Shown here piece by piece: positions 8,138-17,249 of a stretch of 64,000 bases of DNA; the stretch's first letter is position 1; the number at the start of each line of letters is the position of its first letter. The stretch is from Jiangella asiatica (GTDB lineage: Bacteria; Actinomycetota; Actinomycetes; Jiangellales; Jiangellaceae). The translations under genes were made by a program, and so were the position numbers. The notes under the pieces were generated by a model. That model ran no database searches. It saw nothing but the letters and a program-made list of their open reading frames with translations, and was not told the origin of the DNA. The stretch is taken from assembly GCF_004349065.1 (NCBI RefSeq), contig NZ_SMKZ01000025.1:25044-89043 (forward strand), written 5' to 3'.

Positions 8138-9373
8138 TCACAGTTCGGCGGTCGCCGCGAGCAGTGACTCGTAGACCTCCGCGGGATCCTCGTCCGAGCT
8201 CGCCAGGTCGTTCAACGCCACGAAGAACTGGGCCGCGACCGTTCCGCTGTTGGGGCCCTGGTAGACCAGCGGCGCCTCGGCCGCCGTCTGGGCGAGGACG
8301 CCGAGGGTGTCCTGCCCGCCGTAGAAGTCCTGCGGTGTCGCCACCTCGGGATCGGCATGGACGCCGGTCGAGGCCGGGAAGAGGCCCTTGTCGAGGTAGC
8401 CGGCCTTCTGGAACTCCGCGCCCCCGATGAACGCGGCGAGCTCACGAGCCTCGTCCGGGTGGTCGCTCGCGGCGAGGGCGGCGACGTACGAGCCGCCGGT
8501 CGCGGCCGGGCCGCCGGGCACCGTGGTGACTCGCCAGGCGCCGGACTGCTGCTCGCCGGCCGACTGGAGCAGTCCGTCCTCCCACGCGGGTCCGACGAAG
8601 GCGACGATGTCCTCCTGCGTCATCGCCGCGTTCCACTCGGGCGTGTACGGCTCGGTGTTCGTGCACAGGCCGTCCTGTGCGAGTGCCGCGGACTCGACGA
8701 AGGCGTCGTGCGAGATGGGCGAGTCGACGGCGTTCACGGCCTCGCCGTCCTGCTGTTCGAAGTAGGCGTAGCCCTGCTGCGCGAGCCGCGCCTGGTAGAC
8801 CTGACCGGCGTGGTCGCACACGTACTGGCCGGTCGCGGCGGTGGCTTCGGCGAGCTCGCGGTACGCCTCCCACGAGTCGATCTCCGCGGCGACGGCCTCC
8901 GGCTCGGTCGGGTAGCCGAGCGCTTCCAGGGCGTCCGCGCGGTAGAAGAACCCCCACGGGCCGATGTCGGTGGGGAGCGTGAGCTGCTTGCCGTCAGGGG
9001 TGAGGCCGAGATCGAGCGTCCAGTCGACCGCGTCGCTCGCGGCGGCCTCGTCCGCGAGATCCAGGAACTGGTCGGAGACGCTGAAGAACGACGGCAGGCT
9101 GCCGCCCATGACGACGACGTCGGGCAGGCCGCTCTTCGACCGCAGCGCGGCCCGCAGCTTGTCCTCGATGTCGGGGATGTCCTGGAAGGTGATCTCGTAG
9201 TCGGGGAACTGCTCGTCGAGCAGCTGCTGGACGTCGTCGGGCACCGAGTTGCTTCGAGCCCAGAGCGTCAGCTCGACCTGGCCGTCGGAGGCCTGGTCGT
9301 CGCCGCCGCACCCGGCCAGGGCGCCGACCGTCGCGATGGCCGCGCCAGCTGCGAGCATGCGAGGAAGTCTCAT
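8138..9373 (-). CDS. Extracellular sugar-binding lipoprotein of ABC importer
   Basis: Substrate-binding protein of the CUT1 importer, 411 residues. A lipoprotein signal peptide ends in the lipobox LAGC (about residue 20), so the mature protein is anchored outside the membrane. The fold starts with VELTLWARS and contains the usual cluster-1 features (aromatic-rich cleft such as GPWGFFYRADAL and VGPAWEDGLLQ). The ATG at 9373 is preferred over a GTG four codons upstream because GGAG lies 6 nt before it. It is first in the operon, and a 163-bp divergent region separates it from the GH140-like gene. Ligand is unknown; an apiose-containing saccharide is a reasonable guess from context. Confidence 0.9.
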   Translation of the reverse strand: MRLPRMLAAGAAIATVGALAGCGGDDQASDGQVELTLWARSNSVPDDVQQLLDEQFPDYEITFQDIPDIEDKLRAALRSKSGLPDVVVMGGSLPSFFSVSDQFLDLADEAAASDAVDWTLDLGLTPDGKQLTLPTDIGPWGFFYRADALEALGYPTEPEAVAAEIDSWEAYRELAEATAATGQYVCDHAGQVYQARLAQQGYAYFEQQDGEAVNAVDSPISHDAFVESAALAQDGLCTNTEPYTPEWNAAMTQEDIVAFVGPAWEDGLLQSAGEQQSGAWRVTTVPGGPAATGGSYVAALAASDHPDEARELAAFIGGAEFQKAGYLDKGLFPASTGVHADPEVATPQDFYGGQDTLGVLAQTAAEAPLVYQGPNSGTVAAQFFVALNDLASSDEDPAEVYESLLAATAEL

Positions 9374-9536
9374 CGTCGTCTCCACTCAGGGGGTGAGTAA
9401 CAACGGTTGTCGCGGACCTATACGTTTCAGTGACATGGGCGCCGGGCGCCGGGCCGATGCTATGTTGCATGAACATTCACGTCAACACGATTATGCAAGC
9501 TGGTGCCGTCAACGGTCCGAAAGGGAGCACACACCC
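9374..9536. promoter_or_regulatory. Divergent promoter region, ABC importer / GH140-like gene
   Basis: Between two divergent operons. It holds the imperfect inverted pair TTGCAT (9465-9470) and ATGCAA (9493-9498), and a GGCGCC(G)GGCGCC repeat near 9438-9450. The AAGGGAG ribosome site for the plus-strand gene is at 9520-9527. The GAAACG-type core seen at 2071 and 4064 is not obvious here. Confidence 0.35.
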
Positions 9537-11042
9537 ATGTCCCATGAGCTCTATCGACCGATCGAGCTGTCCTTCGAGGGAGACACCGTTATCCCGGCGG
9601 ACCGAACGCCGCTGTGGGTGCGCTTCACCCACGAGTCCGCCGGTGAGCACGTGCTTCCCGGGTTCTGGGACGGCGAGCGGACCTACCGCGTCCGGTTCGC
9701 GCCGGAGGAGACAGGCACGTGGACCTGGCGCAGCGAGAGTGCCGAGGACCCCGCGCTCGCCGGCGTCGAGGGGACGTTCGACGTCGTCGCGGGCGGGGAG
9801 CATGGTCCGGTCCGGGTCGCCAACCGGTTCCATTTCGCCCACGCCGACGGGACGCCGTTCCGGCCCGTGGGCACGACCGCCTACAACTGGCTGCACCAGG
9901 ACGAGCCGCTCTTCTCCGAGACGGTGGACGCCGTCGCCGACGCCGGGTTCAACAAGCTGCGGTTCATGGTCTTTCCGCAGGCCGGCGGCTACATCGAGCA
10001 CACCCCCGAGCTGTTCCCGTTCGAGCGGACGGACGGGAAGTGGGACGTGACGCGGCCGGTGATCCCGTTCTTCCGGCGCCTCGACGCCGCCGTCGAGGCG
10101 CTGGGGCGTCGCGGCGTCCAGGCGGATGTCCTGATCTTCAACGCCTACGACCGCGGCTACTTCGGGCTCAACGAGCTCACCGAGGACGAGGACGACGTCT
10201 ACCTGCGGTACCTCGTGGCTCGGCTGGCGGCGCATCCGCACGTGTGGTGGTCGCTGTGCAACGAGTTCGACCAGCTCCAGCGGCCCGCCCGGCGGTGGGA
10301 CCGTGCCGGGCATCGCCTGGCCGAGCTCGACCCGCACGCGCACCTGCGCTCGATCCACAACTGGGTCGAGCTCTACGACAACAACCAGCCGTGGGTCACG
10401 CACGCCTCGATCCAGAACGGGTCGGCGACCACCGAGTTCGGCCGCGCGAACCTGTACCGCGACGTCTACGGCAAGCCCGTCGTGCTGGACGAGATCAAGT
10501 ACGAGGGCGACATCCCCGAGCGCTGGGGCCGGCTGACGGCCCGGCAGCTCGTCGACCAGTTTTGGATCGCGACTGTCTCGGGGTGCTACGCCTCGCACGG
10601 CGAGAGCTTCGTCACCAAGAGCGGCAGCCTGCACATGGTCGAGGGCGGCCCGCTGCGTGGGGAGTCGCCCGCGCGGCTGCGGTTCCTGCGCGGCATCCTC
10701 GAGGACCTCGTCGTTCCCGGCCTCGACCCGATCGACAAATGGGACGACCCCGCGCACGCGGCCGGCGTGTCGCGCCGCCAGTACGTGCAGTACCTCGGTG
10801 CGTCGGCGCCGCGGACGTGGGCGTTCCGCCTTCCCGTCGGGGTCCCCGGCGAACGGCCGGAGCCCGGCGACGTCTTCGAGGTCGACGTCATCGACACCTG
10901 GAACATGACGGTGACGCGCGTCGACCGCCGGTTCACCCTCACCGAAGTCCTGCGCAAGGACGCCTACGATCGTGACTGCGCCCCGCTGGAGCTGCCGCAC
11001 GGAGAGGCGATCGCACTGAGGATCACGCGAGTCGAGGACTGA
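9537..11042 (+). CDS. DUF5060/DUF4038 glycosidase related to GH140 apiosidase
   Basis: 501 residues, no signal peptide. Residues 5-85 look like the DUF5060 beta-sandwich (ELSFEGDTVIPADRTPLWV to WTWRSES). Residues about 90-400 look like the DUF4038 TIM barrel (RFHFAHADGTPFRPVGTTAY, then FNKLRFMVFPQ), followed by a small C-terminal beta domain. Likely catalytic acids are E in WSLCNEFD and E in VLDEIKYEGD. DUF4038 is the domain of GH140 apiosidases, which release D-apiose from pectin side chains; that a D-apionate pathway lies next door supports this use. The ATG at 9537 follows AAGGGAG by 9 nt. It is translated just ahead of the GH42 gene (1-bp gap). Specificity remains inferred. Confidence 0.7.
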   Translation: MSHELYRPIELSFEGDTVIPADRTPLWVRFTHESAGEHVLPGFWDGERTYRVRFAPEETGTWTWRSESAEDPALAGVEGTFDVVAGGEHGPVRVANRFHFAHADGTPFRPVGTTAYNWLHQDEPLFSETVDAVADAGFNKLRFMVFPQAGGYIEHTPELFPFERTDGKWDVTRPVIPFFRRLDAAVEALGRRGVQADVLIFNAYDRGYFGLNELTEDEDDVYLRYLVARLAAHPHVWWSLCNEFDQLQRPARRWDRAGHRLAELDPHAHLRSIHNWVELYDNNQPWVTHASIQNGSATTEFGRANLYRDVYGKPVVLDEIKYEGDIPERWGRLTARQLVDQFWIATVSGCYASHGESFVTKSGSLHMVEGGPLRGESPARLRFLRGILEDLVVPGLDPIDKWDDPAHAAGVSRRQYVQYLGASAPRTWAFRLPVGVPGERPEPGDVFEVDVIDTWNMTVTRVDRRFTLTEVLRKDAYDRDCAPLELPHGEAIALRITRVED

Positions 11043-11043
11043 C

Positions 11044-13134
11044 ATGCCGGAGGCCACCGGAGACCGCTTGCACGCCTGGCGGGCGGGGCCGCGCCTCGGC
11101 GCGGCCTACTACAACGAGTACCTGCCGGACCCGGACCGGCTGGCGGAGGACCTGTCGCTGATGCGTGCCGCCGGCATCACCTGCATCCGGGTCGGTGAGT
11201 CGGTGTGGTCGACCTGGGAGCCGTCCGACGGCCGGTTCGACCTGGACTGGCTCACCCCGGTGCTCGACGGCGCCGCCGAGCACGGCATCGACGTGATCCT
11301 CGGCACCCCCACCTACGCGGTGCCGCCGTGGCTGAGCCGGAAGCATCCCCAGCTCGCCGTCGTCGGCCGGAACGGGCGGACGGTGCCGTGGGGCGCACGG
11401 CAGGAGGTCGACTACACCTCCGAGCTGTTCCGCGGGTACGCCGAGCGGGTGATCCGGGCGGTGCTCGGCAGGCACGGCCGCCACCCCGCCGTCGTCGGCG
11501 TTCAGCTCGACAACGAGCCGGGCCTGCACCTCATCCACAACGACCATGTCGTCGAGCGCTTCCGCACGTGGCTGGCCGACCGGTACGGCGACGTCGACGC
11601 CCTCAACCGGGCCTGGGGGCTCGCGTACTGGTCGCACCGGCTGTCGGGGTGGGACGACCTGTGGACGCCGGCCGGCAACACCACACCGGCGTACGACCTG
11701 GCCTGGCGGCGCTTCCAGGCCGAGCTCACCGCGGAGTTCGTCGGCTGGCAGGCCGGCATCGCGCGTGAGCTCCTCGGGCCGGAGACGTTCCTCACGACGT
11801 GCATGGCCTACCAGCGCCCGGCCATGGACGACGTCGCCGTCGGCTCGGTGCTGGACGTCGCCAGCGGCAACGCGTACTACCTGGCGCAGGACGCTCTGCA
11901 CGCGGTCCGCGACGGTGCCGGTGGCCGGTGGTACGCCGACGACGTCGCCCAGCTGGTCCTCATGGCCGACCGGATGCGAGCCACCCGCGACGACGCCTTC
12001 CTGATGACCGAGACCGGCGCCGCTTCGATCGGCCCGGCACACCTGACGCGGCCACCGTACGCCGGCCAGCTCGCCCAGGTGGCGTGGCTGCTCGTCGCGC
12101 GGGGCGCCCGGCTCGTGTCGTACTGGCACTGGCACACCCTGCACTCCGGCGCCGAGGTGCATTGGGGCGGGATCCTCGGGCACGGCCTGCGGCCGGGACG
12201 CGTCTACGACGAGATCGCCGGCATCGGCCGTCAGTTCGCCGCCGCCGCGCCGTGGCTCGCCGACGCCGAGGCCGAAGCGGGCGTCGGGATCGTCTACGCC
12301 CACGACAGCGAGTGGATGATGGCGTTCGAGCCGCCGCTGCCCGGGCCGGGGGAGTCCGGCGACCGGGGGTCCTATGCGCGCATCGTGGGCGCGTTCGGTC
12401 GGGCCGTGCTGGACGCCGGACACCAGGCGGCGTTCGTCAACGAGCGCCAGCTCACCGATGCCGGCGACCTGCTCCGCCGGTTCCCCGTCGTGGTCGTGGC
12501 TGGCCTGATCGCGGCGTCGGACCGCACGCTGGCGCTCCTCGCGGAGTACGTCGAGGCGGGCGGCCGGCTCGTCGTCGGCCCGCGAACCGGCTACGGCGAC
12601 GACGAGGGCCGGATGCGGGCGACGTCGCCGGCCCCGGCGGTGCTGCACGACCTCGCCGGCGCGGGCTACGAGGAGTTCGCGGCGCTGGCCGAGCCGGTTC
12701 CCGTCGAGTTCGACGGCGCGACGGGTGAGGCGCGCGGGTGGATGGACGCGCTCGTCGCCGAGGACGCCGAGGCCGTGGCGCGGTACCGGCACCCGCATTT
12801 CGGGACCTGGGCGGCGGTCACCCGCCGGCAGGTCGGCCGCGGCGAGGTGACCGTGGTGGGAACGCTGCTCGACCGGACGCTCCTGGCCCGGGTCGTCGCC
12901 GAGGCGGCCGGCGCCGTGTCACCGGAGCCGCCCCTTTCGGTCGAGCCGCTCGAGGTGACGGCACACTCGGTCGTCGGGCCACGGGGCCGGGTCTGGGTCG
13001 TGCACAACTGGGCGCCGGAGCCTCGTTCCGCGCGCCTGGAACGAGCGGTGGCCTCCGTCGTCGACGACTGCCGCCACGACGCGGGCGCGTCGGTCACCCT
13101 CGAGCCGTGGGCCGTCCGGGTGTGGCGGGAGTGA
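11044..13134 (+). CDS. GH42 beta-galactosidase
   Basis: 696-residue cytoplasmic beta-galactosidase of GH42; it hydrolyses terminal beta-galactosides. The barrel begins at GAAYYNEYLPDP with the usual IRVGESVWSTWEP segment. The acid/base Glu is E158 in QLDNEPG and the nucleophile Glu is E323 in LMTETGA, both in the family context. A trimerisation-type domain (about 390-600) and a small beta domain follow, giving the standard length. It begins one base after the stop of the GH140-like gene, so the two form an operon. Its last 41 bp overlap the 3' end of the oppositely oriented apnL. Confidence 0.93.
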   Translation: MPEATGDRLHAWRAGPRLGAAYYNEYLPDPDRLAEDLSLMRAAGITCIRVGESVWSTWEPSDGRFDLDWLTPVLDGAAEHGIDVILGTPTYAVPPWLSRKHPQLAVVGRNGRTVPWGARQEVDYTSELFRGYAERVIRAVLGRHGRHPAVVGVQLDNEPGLHLIHNDHVVERFRTWLADRYGDVDALNRAWGLAYWSHRLSGWDDLWTPAGNTTPAYDLAWRRFQAELTAEFVGWQAGIARELLGPETFLTTCMAYQRPAMDDVAVGSVLDVASGNAYYLAQDALHAVRDGAGGRWYADDVAQLVLMADRMRATRDDAFLMTETGAASIGPAHLTRPPYAGQLAQVAWLLVARGARLVSYWHWHTLHSGAEVHWGGILGHGLRPGRVYDEIAGIGRQFAAAAPWLADAEAEAGVGIVYAHDSEWMMAFEPPLPGPGESGDRGSYARIVGAFGRAVLDAGHQAAFVNERQLTDAGDLLRRFPVVVVAGLIAASDRTLALLAEYVEAGGRLVVGPRTGYGDDEGRMRATSPAPAVLHDLAGAGYEEFAALAEPVPVEFDGATGEARGWMDALVAEDAEAVARYRHPHFGTWAAVTRRQVGRGEVTVVGTLLDRTLLARVVAEAAGAVSPEPPLSVEPLEVTAHSVVGPRGRVWVVHNWAPEPRSARLERAVASVVDDCRHDAGASVTLEPWAVRVWRE

Positions 13135-14809
13135 CCTGGAAGCTTCGCCACGACAGTGCTGGCAGGACCACCCGCCGCTCGCGACCGTCGAGCGACACCG
13201 CGATCGTCCGCGTGGCGATGTCGAGGTTGGACGTGAACACGACGTCGTGATCGCCGTGGCGGGCGCCGACGGCCCAGACGAGCCCGTCCGGGCTCTCGCC
13301 GTGGAGGGCTCTGGCGCCCGCGGCCGCAGCCAGGTGGCTGATCGCCGTCGCGACGGGGAACGGGTCGCAGGAGGCCGAGCGGACACCGCGAGGCCCCCAC
13401 TCCTCGAAGTAGGTGAGGCTCGCCACGCCCGGTACCGCGAGCGCGGCGGCGCTCGCGATGGTCCAGGCCGCCAGCTCCGGCGCCTGCTGTCGCGGGTCGA
13501 CGGCATCGGTGGGCTCGGAGCCGGTGGTCGCCGCGTCGTTGAACCGCGGGCGCAGCGTGATCGGGCCGACGTGGACGGGTGTGCCGCGTGCGTACGAGAC
13601 CGTCTGTCGGGCCACGAGCCGCTGCATCGCGACCGACTCGACGAGCTGGTCGGTGCTGAGCTCGTGAAACAGCGGCGTCAGGGCGACGGTGAGCCCGGCG
13701 AGCTCGTCCGGGAGGTCCCCGCGCCGGCGGTTCAGCTCGGTGAAGTGCGAACGTGAGCCGCCGACGACGGGGACCGTCGCCCCGGCCGTCGTCAGCGCAT
13801 CGCGCAGTGCTGCCACGAGGACCGCCTCGGACACGTGCGACGCGGTGCCGAAGGCGGCGACCCGGAGGACCGCGTGCGTTCGCAGCCGTCGCGCGAGCTC
13901 GTGCAACAGTCCGCCAGGGGGTGGCACGGGGAGGATCACGCGGACGTCGAGCGGCAGCCCGCGTCCGGCGGCCCGGGCGAGCTCGGCCGGCCAGGTCGAC
14001 ATCGCGAGGTCCAGCTCCACCAGCAGCGACCGGCCGATCCGCGACAGGCCGTCCGGCTCCGGGTCGGGGGCCGTCGAGGCGGCGACCCCGACCGCGGGGA
14101 ACGGCCCGTCGGGGGTCAGCTCGATGCGCTCGCGTGGTGGATGGACGGTGACGGACGGCGCTCCGGAGACGGTCACCGTCACGCTCTGGCGAACCCGCTC
14201 ACCTGGGGCCAGACGATAGGGGAACGGCAGGCACAGCGGGCGGCTGTAGGTCTTGAACGAGGCATCGGTCCAGTTGCGCTGGTCCTCCATCTCGAAGACG
14301 TCGCCGGTGAACTCGACGGCGACACGAAGCCCGTCGTCGTCCCAGGCCAGCGCCGCGATGTCGGACGCGGGCTGGTGCGGGCTGATGTCGGCCGGGAACC
14401 TCGTCGACTCACGCGACCCGTCGGGGTGGGTGACAGTGAGCCTCGTGCCGGCCAGCCGGGGCGGATGCAGCACGACCAGGCCGGTGCGGTTGGTCTCGAA
14501 CTCCCGGTCCGACACCGCGTCGAACTCGACCGACAAGATGCCTCCGCGTGCGTGCACACGGAGCGTGCCGGACAGGCCGGCGCCGAAGCTCAGCGACCGC
14601 ACCGGGACCTCGAGGGTGTCGCCGTCGTCGCCGCCGGTGATCGGGCCGAGGGTCCACTCGCCGGTCCGCCAGTCCCGGTCCCGCAGGACGGCGCGGACGC
14701 CGCGCAGCACCGGCCGGTCCTTCCAGGCCAGGTCCGCGAGCTCGTCGCCACGCAGCTCGAGCGACCACGGCCCGCTGCGCCACATCCTGGACCGCGCGTG
14801 CGAGAACAC
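13094..14809 (-). CDS. apnL: D-apionate lactonase
   Basis: 571-residue protein that resembles D-apionate lactonases, which open D-apionolactone to D-apionate. Recognition rests on overall pattern (an N-terminal beta-rich half with FEMEDQRNWTDASFKTYSR, followed by a TIM-like half with HVGPITLRPRFN and LTYFEEWGPRGV) and on its place beside an ApnO-like gene. FEMEDQRNWTDASFKTY is a characteristic stretch of this family. The GTG at 14809 lies 3 nt after the stop of apnO, so it is the last gene of the operon. No signal peptide: cytoplasmic. The 3' end overlaps the GH42 gene tail-to-tail by 41 bp. Confidence in the family is moderate to high, in the exact substrate moderate. Confidence 0.75.
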   Translation of the reverse strand: MFSHARSRMWRSGPWSLELRGDELADLAWKDRPVLRGVRAVLRDRDWRTGEWTLGPITGGDDGDTLEVPVRSLSFGAGLSGTLRVHARGGILSVEFDAVSDREFETNRTGLVVLHPPRLAGTRLTVTHPDGSRESTRFPADISPHQPASDIAALAWDDDGLRVAVEFTGDVFEMEDQRNWTDASFKTYSRPLCLPFPYRLAPGERVRQSVTVTVSGAPSVTVHPPRERIELTPDGPFPAVGVAASTAPDPEPDGLSRIGRSLLVELDLAMSTWPAELARAAGRGLPLDVRVILPVPPPGGLLHELARRLRTHAVLRVAAFGTASHVSEAVLVAALRDALTTAGATVPVVGGSRSHFTELNRRRGDLPDELAGLTVALTPLFHELSTDQLVESVAMQRLVARQTVSYARGTPVHVGPITLRPRFNDAATTGSEPTDAVDPRQQAPELAAWTIASAAALAVPGVASLTYFEEWGPRGVRSASCDPFPVATAISHLAAAAGARALHGESPDGLVWAVGARHGDHDVVFTSNLDIATRTIAVSLDGRERRVVLPALSWRSFQVTPATPGRPTARG

Positions 14810-14812
14810 CCG

Positions 14813-15676
14813 CTAGCGCTCGATCGTGTCGAGGTGCAGCATGCGGGCCAAGTTCTTGTCGAGCTCGTCGTCGCGGAAGACCTTCTTCCAGTCATCCTTG
14901 ACGATGCTCTCGCGGCCGTAGTCCATCGCGATGAGGCACGCGTCGCTGAACGGGTTGTCGCCGCGCAGGCCATTCGCCAGCGCCACCTGGGTGTGGCCGA
15001 GCAGGATGCTGCGGGCGGCGGGCTCGGGAACGCCCATCGTGCGCACGGCCTCGTCGAGGGCCTCCTTCAGCAGCGCGCCGACCATGCACGCGATCGTCTC
15101 GACCAGCGTCGGTTCCAGCTGGGCGAGCTGCTTGACGGTGACCCAGTGGACGTCGACCACCGGTGCGTAGATGGCACGCACGGTGGTCTCGACGATCGCC
15201 GCGGCGGCCGGGTCGTCGGACTCGATCGCGGCGATCGCGTCCTGTGGTGCCGCGATGCCGCCGAAGGTGTCGGCGTACTCCTCGGGGGTCGTGCGCCGCA
15301 GGAAGATCGACGGGTGACACGGGTGGGCGACGGCCTGGGTGAGGTCGTCCCGGGTCGTGAGCAGTCCCGCGTACGCGGCGGCGGGGTCCAGCGTGAGGGC
15401 GACGCAGCCGGGCCGCATCTGCGGCACCAGCTCGGCGGTCACGGACCGCAGCGCGAGGTCGGGCACCGCGAACACGACGATGTCGGCGTCGGCGACGGCG
15501 GTCGAGGCGTCGGTCAGCTCGCGTCCGGCGTCGAGCGTGCGCTGCTGCCCGGCGCGGGAGTTCTCGACGTAGCGGACCCGGTGAGGCGTCTTCACGAGGT
15601 TGTTCGAGATGCGCATCCCCATCTTGCCGCCGGCTCCGATGACGGCGATGGTGAGGACGTCGGTGGGCGCTGTCAT
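14813..15676 (-). CDS. apnO: D-apionate oxidoisomerase (6PGDH-like fold)
   Basis: 287 residues. The Rossmann motif IGAGGKMGM (about 13-21) is followed by a beta-hydroxyacid-dehydrogenase-type helical half (MVGALLKEALDEAVRTMG, ILLGHTQVAL). This matches the phosphogluconate-dehydrogenase-like family to which D-apionate oxidoisomerase belongs; the enzyme oxidises D-apionate with NAD and rearranges it to 3-oxo-isoapionate. HPCHPSIFLRR (about residue 115) is a distinctive segment that may bind the carboxylate. Start ATG 15676 follows AGGAG by 7 nt and overlaps the upstream stop (ATGA). Its partners on both sides are apionate-pathway genes, which supports the call over a generic dehydrogenase. Confidence 0.8.
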   Translation of the reverse strand: MTAPTDVLTIAVIGAGGKMGMRISNNLVKTPHRVRYVENSRAGQQRTLDAGRELTDASTAVADADIVVFAVPDLALRSVTAELVPQMRPGCVALTLDPAAAYAGLLTTRDDLTQAVAHPCHPSIFLRRTTPEEYADTFGGIAAPQDAIAAIESDDPAAAAIVETTVRAIYAPVVDVHWVTVKQLAQLEPTLVETIACMVGALLKEALDEAVRTMGVPEPAARSILLGHTQVALANGLRGDNPFSDACLIAMDYGRESIVKDDWKKVFRDDELDKNLARMLHLDTIER

Positions 15677-16467
15677 GGTGTGCTCCTGAGGTAGTCGAGG
15701 GTGATGCGGGTCCAGTCCCGCTCGGTCCGGACGGTGGTCGGTGCGTCGCCCTGCCACGGCAGCCAGTGCTCGACGATCTCGTTGATGCCCCGCTCGCGCG
15801 GCCGCACGGTGTCGAGCAGGTGCGGGTAGTCGTGCAGCCCGGAACCCATCGGCGCGCCGCCGTAGGTGAACCCCACCCAGCCCGGCTGCCGCGCGAAGGC
15901 GAAGTCCTTGACGTGCACGTTGGCCACGTGGCCGGCCGTCAGCTCGACGGCATCGCGCGGCCGTTCCAGCCTGGCCACCACGTTGCCGGGGTCCAGGCAG
16001 ATCCCGAGGCGCTCGGTTCCGAGCGACGACACGAGCGCGACCAGGTGGTCCGTCGGGACCTGCTCGTACGTCTCCAGGGCCAGAGTGACCCCGGCCGCCT
16101 CGTACGCCGGCAGGGCGGCGCCGAGCCAGTCCTTCGCCTCGGCGAGCGTCGGGCGTGAGTCCGGGCCGTTGAGCATGCTGCGTACGAGCCGGGCGTCGAA
16201 CCGGTCGGCGAGATCCAGGAAGCGGGTGAGCCGGCCGGGCTCGATCCCCTTCGTGCCCAGCTCGATCGTCAGGCCCAGGTCGCGTGCGGCCGCCGCGGCG
16301 CGCCGCAGGTCGGCGTCATCCATGGTCTCCAACGGCGCGTAGTCGCAGATCTGGAACAGCTCCACGCCCAGCTCGCGGGTCGCCTGGAACGCGCCGACCA
16401 GCGACAGCGGCTCGTCGACGCGGTCGGAGTGCTGCCAGAAGAAGGCGTACGTCCCGAGCCCGATCAT
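15673..16467 (-). CDS. oiaC: Xylose-isomerase-like TIM barrel, probable 3-oxo-isoapionate decarboxylase
   Basis: 264-residue AP-endonuclease-2/xylose-isomerase-like TIM barrel. Metal ligands of the fold are visible: E in LALETYEQ, D and H in CLDPGNV and NVHVKDF, and a late E in INEIVEHW. In the characterised D-apiose route, 3-oxo-isoapionate is decarboxylated to L-erythrulose by OiaC, which I recall as a member of this superfamily; the next genes are L-erythrulose enzymes, so this is the missing link. The ATG at 16467 overlaps the lerI stop (ATGA), and its own stop overlaps the apnO start (ATGA). A generic sugar epimerase function remains possible. Confidence 0.65.
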   Translation of the reverse strand: MIGLGTYAFFWQHSDRVDEPLSLVGAFQATRELGVELFQICDYAPLETMDDADLRRAAAAARDLGLTIELGTKGIEPGRLTRFLDLADRFDARLVRSMLNGPDSRPTLAEAKDWLGAALPAYEAAGVTLALETYEQVPTDHLVALVSSLGTERLGICLDPGNVVARLERPRDAVELTAGHVANVHVKDFAFARQPGWVGFTYGGAPMGSGLHDYPHLLDTVRPRERGINEIVEHWLPWQGDAPTTVRTERDWTRITLDYLRSTP

Positions 16468-17249
16468 GCGCGGTCCGGGACCGGTGAGCGGCGCGACGCG
16501 AGCGTGGCAGCCTCGTCGACGACCGCGGCCAGCGCGTCGGTGTCGTGGGCGAACCGGCCGAGGAAGAGGCCGTCGACGCAGACGCCCAGCTCGGTGAGGA
16601 GACCGGGGCCGGCGGACCCGCCGTAGATGACGGTGCTGCCTGCCCGGCCGGGCATCGTGTCCAGAGCCGTGCGCAGCGCGCGACTCACGGCGGTGATGTG
16701 CGCGGGCGGTGCCGGTTCCGCGGCCGCGATCGCCCACACCGGCTCGTAGGCGACGATCACCGGGCCATCCGGGGTCCGGTCGAGCCCGGCGTGCACCTGC
16801 GCGACGGCAGCGGCCGCGGCGCCGTCCGTGGCGAGCCGGTCGGCCTCACCGACGCACAGCACCGGGGTCAGGCCGTGGCGCAGCGCCGCGGCGCTCTTGG
16901 CGGCGACGTCGTCGTCCGTCTCGCCGAACAGCCGCCGTCGCTCGGCGTGTCCGACCTCGGCCAGACGCACGCCGACCTCTGCCAGCTCGGCGGCGCTCAC
17001 CTCGCCGGTGAAGGCGCCGGTGTCGTGGCCGGCAACGTCCTGCGCACCAACCCGGACGTTCGTGCCGGCGAATGTCGCGAGGGCCGGCAGGAGCTGCAGA
17101 TAGGTGGGCATCACGAACAGCCCGACCGCGCCCGAGGCGACGGCGGGATGCGCCCGTGCGAGTGCGGCGACCCGCTCGCACCACTCGGCGGCCCGGCGAT
17201 GACCGAAGTACATCTTCAGGCTCACCCCCACGGCGACCGCCGCGGCCAT
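16464..17249 (-). CDS. lerI: Triosephosphate-isomerase paralogue, L-erythrulose-1-phosphate isomerase
   Basis: 261-residue TIM-family isomerase. The catalytic lysine is K12 (SLKMYFG), the electrophilic histidine H101 (VGHAERRRLFGE) and the base E169 (AYEPVWAI); the phosphate loop is YGGSAGPG (209-216). The usual Asn of the N-x-K motif is Ser, and the protein is more divergent than housekeeping TIM. Paralogues of this kind in tetritol and apiose pathways convert L-erythrulose-1-P to D-erythrulose-4-P. Start ATG 17249 shares one base with the stop of eryI (TGATG) and its stop overlaps oiaC. Context with kinase and RpiB paralogue makes the assignment strong. Confidence 0.82.
   Translation of the reverse strand: MAAAVAVGVSLKMYFGHRRAAEWCERVAALARAHPAVASGAVGLFVMPTYLQLLPALATFAGTNVRVGAQDVAGHDTGAFTGEVSAAELAEVGVRLAEVGHAERRRLFGETDDDVAAKSAAALRHGLTPVLCVGEADRLATDGAAAAAVAQVHAGLDRTPDGPVIVAYEPVWAIAAAEPAPPAHITAVSRALRTALDTMPGRAGSTVIYGGSAGPGLLTELGVCVDGLFLGRFAHDTDALAAVVDEAATLASRRSPVPDRA

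Noticed and set aside
16464..17249. Housekeeping triosephosphate isomerase
   Set aside because: Ser replaces Asn before the catalytic Lys region and the gene is embedded in the erythrulose operon, so a lerI role fits better.
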